Assembly (NCBI GenBank): GCA_965363355.1
Contig: CBDTTM010000012.1
Span: 1 to 26,405, forward strand
Origin: CBDTTM01 sp965363355
GTDB taxonomy: Bacteria; Bacillota; Negativicutes; Selenomonadales; Selenomonadaceae
Length of the DNA: 26,405 nucleotides
Direction of reading: 5' to 3'
A program made the position numbers and the translations under genes. A model generated the notes under the pieces. It was not told where the DNA came from. It saw nothing but the letters and a program-made list of their open reading frames with translations, and did not search any database. Below are positions 1 to 5,744 of this stretch, piece by piece. Position 1 is the first letter of the stretch, and each line of letters starts with the position of its first letter.

Positions 1-243
1 AAGTTTTCCGCAGATACGACGATAACCAAAATCCTTATCGCTCTGACGAATTGTTTTGATTTGATTCTCTAATTCAGCATCTAGCGAAGGTCGGTTAAAC
101 CGGCCCTGCCAGTACATGTACGTTGCTTTGGGGAGTTTTGCAATTGCAAGGATATCTTTTAGTTTGAAGGATCCTCGGAGACTGTGGACGATCCTTGCTC
201 TCGTTTCTGCGCCTCTTGCTCCAGGCGCAATCTCCTCAGTTCT
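1..243 (-). CDS. IS3-family transposase OrfB, N-terminal part only (partial)
   Basis: The frame is open from the slippery site at 243 to the window edge and lies in the -1 frame relative to orfA. It encodes a segment with RARIVHSLRG, then KLKDILAIAKLPKATYMYW, then SDKDFGYRRICGKL. This is the typical N-terminal region of IS150-type OrfB, ahead of the DDE integrase core. The catalytic DDE residues would lie beyond position 1 and are not visible. No convincing independent start codon with a ribosome binding site is seen, so the product is probably made as an OrfAB fusion by frameshifting. An internal ATG at 117-119 exists but would cut off the conserved start of the protein. Confidence 0.8.
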
Positions 244-722
244 TTTAAATAGGCTACCTCTATGCGAAGTTTAAGATTTTCTTCTTCAAGCTGTTTAAGC
301 CGTTCATCCTGAATTTCTTTTGATTGCGTAGGTGTTACGACGATAGGTTTATCTGGCACTTTAGGACGCCTGCCTTTCCGATTTGGTTTAAGACCATCTA
401 CGCCGACAGCACGGTACCTCTGAACCCATTTCGTTACTAGAGCTGGATTATTGATTTCGAGTTGCAATGCTAAATCTTTGTAGGAAATCTCTGTACTTAG
501 GTATAACTCTACCGCATGCAGCTTAAATTGAAAAGAATAACTTTTCTTTTGGCGAGAACGAGAAATTCCTTTTGTACCAAGACGTTGAAAAGCAGCAACC
601 CAGGTTGCTATTGGATTCGTACTAGGAATGTTATATTTTTTGGCAAGGCTTCCATAACCAATATTCCCTTTCAAATACTCAGCTACAATCTTTTTCTTGA
701 ATTCAGTACTATATTTAGCCAT
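159..722 (-). CDS. IS3-family transposase OrfA (DNA-binding subunit, 187 aa)
   Basis: The protein has two successive helix-turn-helix units. The first, about residues 1-55, begins YSTEFKKKIVAEYL and contains SLAKKYNIP. The second, about residues 60-115, contains FKLHAVELYL and DLALQLEI. A charged coiled coil follows at about residues 138-170 (ERLKQLEEENLKLRIEVAYLKELRRL), like the leucine-zipper of IS3-family OrfA proteins. OrfA recognises the IS ends, and OrfAB is the active transposase. The ATG at 720-722 is preceded by GGGGG at 730-734, seven bases away, but that stretch is buried in a 16-bp hairpin (730-770). The reading frame is intact, so this copy may still be functional if orfB is complete. 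Confidence 0.88.
   Translation of the reverse strand: MAKYSTEFKKKIVAEYLKGNIGYGSLAKKYNIPSTNPIATWVAAFQRLGTKGISRSRQKKSYSFQFKLHAVELYLSTEISYKDLALQLEINNPALVTKWVQRYRAVGVDGLKPNRKGRRPKVPDKPIVVTPTQSKEIQDERLKQLEEENLKLRIEVAYLKELRRLRLEQEAQKREQGSSTVSEDPSN
243..249 (-). promoter_or_regulatory. Candidate -1 ribosomal frameshift site, T TTA AAA
   Basis: In the orfA frame the minus strand reads TAT TTA AAA GAA, which places the heptamer T TTA AAA in the X XXY YYZ phase needed for -1 slippage. A shift here joins orfA directly to the open orfB frame with no intervening stop. IS3-family elements are known to make OrfAB this way, usually on A-rich heptamers. No downstream stimulatory structure was worked out. Confidence 0.6.
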
Positions 723-729
723 AAAAATA

Positions 730-770
730 CCCCCATAAGTTAGACTAATTCTAGGTCTAACTTATGGGGG
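730..770 (-). repeat. 16-bp perfect inverted repeat at the IS end, overlapping the orfA ribosome binding site
   Basis: CCCCCATAAGTTAGAC at 730-745 is repeated inverted at 755-770, with a 9-base loop. The outer arm is the IS terminal repeat itself. On the minus strand the inner arm ends in GGGGG, the likely Shine-Dalgarno of orfA, followed by TATTTTT and the ATG. RNA entering from outside the element could fold this hairpin, blocking orfA translation and, because of the T-rich tract, perhaps ending transcription coming from the symporter gene. A promoter inside the element would give a shorter RNA lacking the outer arm. Confidence 0.75.
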
Positions 771-800
771 TCAGTACATTTAGCCAAGTGCTGTTTTTAA

Positions 801-2078
801 TTATGCTTCTTGTGAAATTCCATCGTCTAGAAAGTTTTCTTTATAAGCTTTGGCAAAACCTTCTCGGGTCAGATCTTTTTCCCAGTAAGCGACGACGACT
901 GTAGCGACACAGTTTCCTGTAACGTTGCAGAAGGTACGAGCCATATCTAGGATACGGTCAATGCCCAAAATAATAGCAACGCCATCAGCAGGCAGCCCAA
1001 ATGCAGTTGCCGTGCCGGCAATGACGATGAAGGATGCGCCTGGAACTCCGGCAATCCCTTTCGAAGAAAGCATCAAAGTAGCCATGATCAAAAGCTGTTG
1101 GCTCAGGGAAAAATCAATGCCATAAATCTGAGCGATAAAGACGACAGCCAAAGAGCAGTACAGGGTAGAACCATCAAGATTGAACGAATACCCCGTCGGC
1201 ATGACGAATGTTACGACGCTTTTTGGCACGCCGAGTTGCTCAAGCCGCTGCATGGCAATAGGGAGGGCAGCTTCACTGCTAGCGGTAGAAAATGCAAGCA
1301 AGAGAGCATCTTTGATGCCGCGAGCCATGTGGAAGAAGTTTATTCCAGTGAGGAAGGTCGCAGTGCAAAGAAGAAGTGTCAAGAAGAGAAGAATGGCCCC
1401 GAGCGTTGTTACGAGCAGTTTTCCTAAAGGAATCAACATGGCGATGCCGAAACTGCCGACGGTGTAGGCAATCATGGCAAAAACGCCGAATGGAGCGAGC
1501 TTCATGACATAACCGGTAACTTTGAACATCGTTTCGGCGATACTGCGGCAGAGGTTGACGATATGATCGCCATCTTTACCGATATGAGCGACGCCGACGC
1601 CAAAGAAACAGGTGAAGAAAATGATTTGGAGCATGTCGTTACGGGCGCAGGAATCGACGATATTCGTCGGGATGATATTCAAGAGGTACTGGATCATATC
1701 GATGTGCTTGCCAGCGGTAGCGGCAGCTTGTGCGCTTGCTTCGGCTGGAATCGGTATGTTTACACCAATACCTGGTTCAAAGACGTTGACCATGATAAGA
1801 CCGATTGCTAAAGCCACCGTAGTAGCCACTTCAAACCAAAGGATTGCTTTGCCGCCGAGGCGACCGAGTTTTTTAAAGTCACCAGTACCGGCAATTCCCA
1901 TGATGAGGGTACTGAAAATAAGAGGTACGACAATCATTTTGATCATGCGGACGAAGCCGTCACCGATTGGTTTTAGTTTGGTAGCGATATCTGGTATGAA
2001 ATATCCGATGAGTGCACCGAGGATCAAACCTAAAAGGATTTGGGAGCTGAGCGGTAGTCTGGATTTCTTTTCTGGCAT
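801..2078 (-). CDS. Dicarboxylate/amino acid:cation symporter (DAACS family), copy A
   Basis: A 425-residue inner-membrane secondary transporter of the GltP/GltT/DctA family, which imports acidic amino acids or C4-dicarboxylates with Na+ or H+. The family core is present: hairpin HP1 STASSEAALP (264-273), TM7 NLDGSTLY (300-307), hairpin HP2 GIAGVPGAS (341-349), and TM8 GIDRILDMART..N (372-385). D374, D378, R381, T382 and N385 occupy positions that bind substrate and cation in the archaeal GltPh structure. The arginine suits an acidic substrate. Where GltPh has the aspartate of NVTGD, this protein has Asn389. The ATG at 2078 has AAGGAGG upstream. It is a close paralog of the next gene, about three quarters identical by eye. 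Exact substrate and coupling ion cannot be read from the sequence. Confidence 0.92.
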   Translation of the reverse strand: MPEKKSRLPLSSQILLGLILGALIGYFIPDIATKLKPIGDGFVRMIKMIVVPLIFSTLIMGIAGTGDFKKLGRLGGKAILWFEVATTVALAIGLIMVNVFEPGIGVNIPIPAEASAQAAATAGKHIDMIQYLLNIIPTNIVDSCARNDMLQIIFFTCFFGVGVAHIGKDGDHIVNLCRSIAETMFKVTGYVMKLAPFGVFAMIAYTVGSFGIAMLIPLGKLLVTTLGAILLFLTLLLCTATFLTGINFFHMARGIKDALLLAFSTASSEAALPIAMQRLEQLGVPKSVVTFVMPTGYSFNLDGSTLYCSLAVVFIAQIYGIDFSLSQQLLIMATLMLSSKGIAGVPGASFIVIAGTATAFGLPADGVAIILGIDRILDMARTFCNVTGNCVATVVVAYWEKDLTREGFAKAYKENFLDDGISQEA

Positions 2079-2217
2079 AGTGAAAGCCTCCTTGAATTTT
2101 AGTAAATAAATATACGTTATGAGTAAATGGATTGTATCGTCGGGCCGGAAAATGAAGAAGGCTTTTTCCTAAGAGAAAAAAAGAGGAGTTCTTTCATCAA
2201 GGCCAGGACAAGCTATA

Positions 2218-2291
2218 ATAGCTGGTATAAATGGAAATATAAGAAAAATCGTCAAAAACATCAATATTCCCGAACGTTATAGCTAGTATAA
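2218..2291 (-). promoter_or_regulatory. Pair of 13-bp direct repeats flanking the promoter (candidate operators)
   Basis: ATAGCTGGTATAA at 2218-2230 and ATAGCTAGTATAA at 2279-2291 differ at one base and lie 61 bp apart on either side of the predicted promoter. The upstream copy extends to a palindrome, GTTATAGCTAGTATAAC (2276-2292). The layout, one site upstream of -35 and one at the transcription start, fits a regulator that bridges or loops. The regulator is unknown. The rest of the 2079-2405 gap is AT-rich, with the terminator described separately. Confidence 0.5.
2236..2264 (-). promoter_or_regulatory. Predicted promoter for symporter copy A
   Basis: On the minus strand TTGATG (2259-2264) and TATATT (2236-2241) are separated by 17 bases. 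This sits in the only non-coding stretch able to drive the 801-2078 gene, since a terminator closes the preceding gene. A second, overlapping choice with TTGACG and an 18-base spacer is also possible, so the exact start is uncertain. Confidence 0.45.
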
Positions 2292-2346
2292 CATAAAATA
2301 TATACAAAAACCATATAGCTTTGCATATTTTTTGTATAAAATACAC

Positions 2347-2377
2347 AAAAAAACAGCAGGACATAAGAGTCCTGCTG
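2347..2377 (-). terminator. Rho-independent terminator of symporter copy B
   Basis: CAGCAGGAC (2354-2362) pairs with GTCCTGCTG (2369-2377) around a 6-base loop. On the minus strand a run of seven T follows (A run at 2347-2353). It lies just beyond the stop of the 2406-3671 gene and separates the two symporter genes into independent transcripts. Confidence 0.9.
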
Positions 2378-2405
2378 CGTTGCAGAAGAGGCTATTGCAG
2401 CCCCT

Positions 2406-3671
2406 TTAGATATTATCTTTTACGAAATTGTCCTGGTATGCTTTAGCAAAAACATCGCGGGACAAATCTTTTTCCCAAACAGCAACGAGAACCGTTGCTA
2501 CGCAGTTACCGCAAACGTTGCAGAATGTGCGTATCATATCAAGGATTCTGTCGATGCCGAGGATGATGGCCACGCCATCGGCTGGAAGATCGAAAGCAGT
2601 TGCGGTAGCGGCCACGACGATGAAGCCGGCACCAGGAACCCCTGCGATGCCTTTAGTTGAGAGCATCAAGGTTGCCATGATCAAAAGCTCCTGCCCAAGT
2701 GTGAGTGGGATGCCATAGATCTGAGCGATGAAGATGATGGCAGCGGAGCTGTAGAGCGTCGAACCATCAAGGTTGAAAGAATAGCCAGTCGGCATTACAA
2801 AGGTTACGATGTTCTTTGGTACGCCGAGCTGCTCCAGGCGCTGCATGGCTATTGGCAGTGCAGCTTCACTGCTGGCGGTTGAGAATGCGAGCAGCAATGG
2901 ATCTTTAAGGCCTTTGAGTACGTGGAAGAAGTTGATCTTGGTCAGTACGGAAGCCACGGAAAGCAAGATGGCGATGAAGATGAGTGTCGCAAAAAGCATT
3001 GCCAAAATCAACTTTCCTAATGGAATCAGCATCGCAATACCAAAACTGCCGACCGTATAAGCGATCATGGCAAAAACGCCAAGTGGTGCAAGTTTCATGA
3101 CGTAACCAGTTACTTTAAACATGGTTTCTGCAATGCTGCGGCAAAGGGTTACGATGTGGTCGCCGTCTTTGCCGATATGGGCAACTCCGACTCCGAAGAA
3201 ACAGGTGAAGAAGATGATTTGCAGCATGTCATTGCGGCTGCAGGCATCGACGATGTTCGTCGGAATGATATGAAGTACATAGTCGACCATGTTGATGGCT
3301 TTATGTGCAGAAGCAGCGGCTTGGGCACTGGCATCGGCTGAAATCGGAATATTTACGCCAACGCCTGGTTGGGAAACATTTACGACGATGAGGCCGACGG
3401 CTAATGCTACTGTCGTAGCAAGCTCGAACCAGATAATAGCCTTGCCACCGAGGCGGCCGAGTTTTTTGAAGTCGCCGGTTCCGGCGATTCCCATGACCAG
3501 GGTACTGAATATGAGCGGCACGACGATCATTTTGATCATGCGGACGAAGCCGTCACCAATCGGTTTGAGTTTGGCACCGACATCCGGCAAGAAATAGCCG
3601 AAGAGAGCACCGATAACCAAGCCAATGAGGATCTGCGTGCTGAGCCCCATTCTTTTTTTTCTTTGTTCCAT
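2406..3671 (-). CDS. Dicarboxylate/amino acid:cation symporter (DAACS family), copy B
   Basis: A 421-residue paralog of the 801-2078 product with the same membrane fold and core motifs: STASSEAALP, NLDGSTLY, GIAGVPGAG, and GIDRILDMIRTFCN. The start ATG at 3671 has a perfect AGGAGG upstream. Differences near the substrate site include DMIRT for DMART, NVCGN for NVTGN, and GAGFIVVAA for GASFIVIAG in the HP2 region. The pair may therefore differ in substrate range or affinity; that is inference. The gene is transcribed divergently from the activase gene, and a 20-bp palindrome lies between them. A recent tandem duplication is the simplest origin of the pair, since nucleotide similarity is also obvious along most of their length. 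Confidence 0.92.
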   Translation of the reverse strand: MEQRKKRMGLSTQILIGLVIGALFGYFLPDVGAKLKPIGDGFVRMIKMIVVPLIFSTLVMGIAGTGDFKKLGRLGGKAIIWFELATTVALAVGLIVVNVSQPGVGVNIPISADASAQAAASAHKAINMVDYVLHIIPTNIVDACSRNDMLQIIFFTCFFGVGVAHIGKDGDHIVTLCRSIAETMFKVTGYVMKLAPLGVFAMIAYTVGSFGIAMLIPLGKLILAMLFATLIFIAILLSVASVLTKINFFHVLKGLKDPLLLAFSTASSEAALPIAMQRLEQLGVPKNIVTFVMPTGYSFNLDGSTLYSSAAIIFIAQIYGIPLTLGQELLIMATLMLSTKGIAGVPGAGFIVVAATATAFDLPADGVAIILGIDRILDMIRTFCNVCGNCVATVLVAVWEKDLSRDVFAKAYQDNFVKDNI

Positions 3672-3774
3672 GGAAAAACCTCCTAAAACATTATTGATAT
3701 GAGTGCTTAAAGAAAATACTATTTGCAGAATGTGTTCCTGTTTAAGTTATTAGAAGCACAAGTAACATTTTATT

Positions 3775-3780
3775 ATTATA
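3775..3780 (-). promoter_or_regulatory. Predicted -10 element for symporter copy B
   Basis: A perfect TATAAT reads on the minus strand at 3775-3780, about 100 bp ahead of the start codon. No good -35 hexamer is present 16-18 bases upstream (CAAAAT is the best). Together with the palindrome centred about 51 bp upstream of the expected start, this suggests a promoter that depends on an activator. Confidence 0.45.
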
Positions 3781-3809
3781 CGGTAGAAAACACAATAATT
3801 TTGCATGAG

Positions 3810-3829
3810 GTATTATGTATACATAATAC
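3810..3829. promoter_or_regulatory. 20-bp perfect palindrome between divergent genes (candidate operator)
   Basis: GTATTATGTATACATAATAC is perfectly self-complementary and lies in the intergenic region between the symporter (minus) and activase (plus) genes. Its size, symmetry and GTATAC centre resemble sites for dimeric regulators such as GntR-family proteins, but the cognate protein cannot be named. It sits upstream of the -10 for the symporter and about 43 bp upstream of a TTGACT at 3872-3877 facing the activase. Confidence 0.65.
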
Positions 3830-3942
3830 TCGAAAAAAATGGTAAGATATTCTTAGGAAAGATATTGTGCGTTGACTTGAAAAAAGAGCTTTGAATAGGT
3901 AAAATAATAATAAATAAGAATAAACAAGAAAGGACTGGTTTG

Positions 3943-4863
3943 ATGACGGAGCCGATCAAGGGGCGAGTTTTTGATATTCGGCGCTTTTCCGTTCACGATG
4001 GGCAGGGAATACGAACGACTATTTTTTTGAAGGGTTGTCCCTTGCACTGTGTTTGGTGCCAAAATCCAGAGGGAATCTGCCTGGAGCAAAAACTGGTGTA
4101 CTTTAAGGACAAGTGCTTGCACTGCGGGCATTGTCTAGCCGTTGAACAACGAGCTATGCGTGAGTTTGACGGGGGTTTGCAGCTCGATGTGAATAAGGTC
4201 AGCGATGGCGCAGCCTATGAAGATATTTGTCCGGCGGGAGCATTGCGGCTTGATAGCCGTGAATATACGGCAGCTGAGCTTGTCGACGAGGTTCTTGCCG
4301 ATCAGGTTTTTTTTGCTCGGGGCGGCGGCATAACACTTTCGGGCGGTGAGCCATTTTTTCAGCCGGAATTCACGATGGAACTCTTAAAACGGTTTCAAGC
4401 AGCTGGAATCCATACGGCAGTGGAGAGTTCTTTGCAGGTAGATGGGGGATATCTGCAAACGGTGCTGCCATTTATCGATCATCTTTTTGCCGATTGCAAG
4501 ATTTTTTCAGCGCCAAAGCACAAAGCTGCTGTTGGGGTAGAGCCTCAAGTCATTCAGGCGAATATAAAAATGGTGTTAGAATCGAAATATCGTGATCGTA
4601 TGACGGTGCGGACGCCTTTGATTCCAGGTTATACGGCAGATAGGGAAAATATTTCAGCGATTGCCGGGTGGTTGTCGCGTCTGTACCCGCAAGTACAATA
4701 TGAATTGCTCAACTATAATCCATTGGCGAGGGCAAAGTATGGACATGTGGATTTTGTTTATGGCGTGCAGGGAAATTTGCCGCCGTATACGAGAGAAGAG
4801 ATGGCGGCGTGGCGTGATTGTGCGGCTACGGCAGGCTGCGGTAATGCAATTGTCGAAATCTGA
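3943..4863 (+). CDS. Glycyl-radical enzyme activating protein (radical SAM)
   Basis: A 306-residue radical SAM enzyme of the PflA/PflC/HpdA class, which uses S-adenosylmethionine to place a radical on a glycine of a partner enzyme. Residues 32-39 carry the CX3CX2C cluster motif (C32, C36, C39), and GGGITLSGGEP at 127-137 is the family hallmark. The ferredoxin-like insert has CLHCGHC (C58, C61, C64) and a distant CP (C96), enough for one extra [4Fe-4S] cluster; many relatives carry two complete sets here. ATG at 3943 is preferred because AGAAAGGA lies eight bases upstream; a TTG one codon earlier is less likely. No glycyl-radical enzyme gene lies in the window, so its partner is encoded elsewhere and its pathway is unknown. 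A DeoR-family gene follows. Confidence 0.88.
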   Translation: MTEPIKGRVFDIRRFSVHDGQGIRTTIFLKGCPLHCVWCQNPEGICLEQKLVYFKDKCLHCGHCLAVEQRAMREFDGGLQLDVNKVSDGAAYEDICPAGALRLDSREYTAAELVDEVLADQVFFARGGGITLSGGEPFFQPEFTMELLKRFQAAGIHTAVESSLQVDGGYLQTVLPFIDHLFADCKIFSAPKHKAAVGVEPQVIQANIKMVLESKYRDRMTVRTPLIPGYTADRENISAIAGWLSRLYPQVQYELLNYNPLARAKYGHVDFVYGVQGNLPPYTREEMAAWRDCAATAGCGNAIVEI

Positions 4864-4929
4864 CAGACATGTTACAATAAGAGGCCGATGGATGTTTTAG
4901 ATAATTTTGAAAAATATAGAGGTGTTTTT

Positions 4930-5697
4930 ATGTTTTTGGAAGAAAGGCAAGAAAGCATTTTAAATATGCTGAACCGTAACGGCAAAGTCAAGGTCAAAGA
5001 ACTCAGCGATGTCTTTAAAGTTACGGAGGATTGTATCCGTAAAGATTTGGGAGCTCTTGAAAAACAGCGGAAATTGAAAAGAACATATGGCGGTGCAGTC
5101 GTTTTACGAGAAAACCTTCATAATATGGAAGTTAGCAAGCGGCGTCATACCGATGTTGAAGCAAAGAGGCGCATTGCTGAAGTTGCGATAGACTTGATTC
5201 ATGATAAAGACATGGTGTTCTTGGATATTTCAACGAGTAATCTCGCTATTGCGGAACTTTTGGTGCAGCGGCCAAAAGATATCACCGTGGTGACGAATAT
5301 GATCGATATCTTAGTGATTTTGGCGCAAAATCCGCAGATCCGTTTGGTTTTTGCCGGCGGAAACATCAATAAAAGCCGCGATGGTTTTTGGGGCGGGATC
5401 ACGCTCGATTTCATTTCGAAATTGAAGCCGGATATCGCTTTTGTCGGGGCGGTAGGTGTGGATGTTGCCGAAAACAGCGTATCTACATTTGATATCGAAG
5501 ACGGTGTCAACAAGGCGGCTATCATTCGTGCCAGCAGGCGTGCCTATCTCGTGGCAGAAGCACGTAAGCTCAGCAGCGATGGCAGCTACAATTATGTGAC
5601 GTTCGATACGCTCAGTGGGATGATTACCGACGAGCTGCCAAGCTTGGAGCTGCAAAAAGCTGCTGCCAGCTATGGTGTAGAAATCATTGTGCCGTAA
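4930..5697 (+). CDS. DeoR-family transcriptional regulator
   Basis: A 255-residue regulator. The N-terminal winged helix-turn-helix begins FLEERQESILNML, continues through VKELSDVFKVTEDCIRKDL (about 22-40), and ends with the family signature RTYGGAV (51-57). The C-terminal DeoR sensor domain, of ribose-5-phosphate-isomerase-like fold, spans about 75-230 and contains FLDISTSN, TNMIDI, FAGGN and FVGAVGVD. Such regulators usually repress sugar or polyol genes and respond to a phosphorylated sugar. ATG 4930 is chosen because GAGGTG is correctly spaced and the family N-terminus starts here; an earlier in-frame ATG at 4888 has GAGG only three bases away. The target is unknown: the activase gene just upstream and the sugar operons downstream are both possible, and neither is shown by the sequence. 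Confidence 0.88.
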   Translation: MFLEERQESILNMLNRNGKVKVKELSDVFKVTEDCIRKDLGALEKQRKLKRTYGGAVVLRENLHNMEVSKRRHTDVEAKRRIAEVAIDLIHDKDMVFLDISTSNLAIAELLVQRPKDITVVTNMIDILVILAQNPQIRLVFAGGNINKSRDGFWGGITLDFISKLKPDIAFVGAVGVDVAENSVSTFDIEDGVNKAAIIRASRRAYLVAEARKLSSDGSYNYVTFDTLSGMITDELPSLELQKAAASYGVEIIVP

Positions 5698-5744
5698 ACA
5701 AGGGACTGGTCCAGATTGCGGTATTTAGGAGGCGGAGGAAACTT

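Larger units (their letters stand above)
1..773 (-). mobile_element. IS3-family (IS150-type) insertion sequence, truncated by the window edge
   Basis: The segment holds orfA, the first part of orfB in the -1 frame, and one terminal end. Read on the minus strand, the end starts TGACCCCCATAAGTTAGAC at position 773, agreeing with the TG...CA tips of IS3-family elements. The far end lies outside the window, so the target-site duplication cannot be checked. The element sits only 27 bp beyond the stop codon of the neighbouring symporter gene, where that gene's own terminator would be expected. Family assignment rests on the paired helix-turn-helix OrfA and the OrfB N-terminus; the exact tip at 773 is inferred from the inverted repeat. 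Confidence 0.85.

Noticed and set aside
1612..2109. Plus-strand open frame of 165 codons opposite symporter copy A
   Set aside because: A shadow of the symporter; similar shadows occur opposite copy B, as expected from sequence similarity, with no ribosome binding site.
4888..4929. N-terminal extension of the DeoR protein from ATG 4888
   Set aside because: GAGG is only three bases from that ATG, and the extra 14 residues precede the point where DeoR proteins normally begin.
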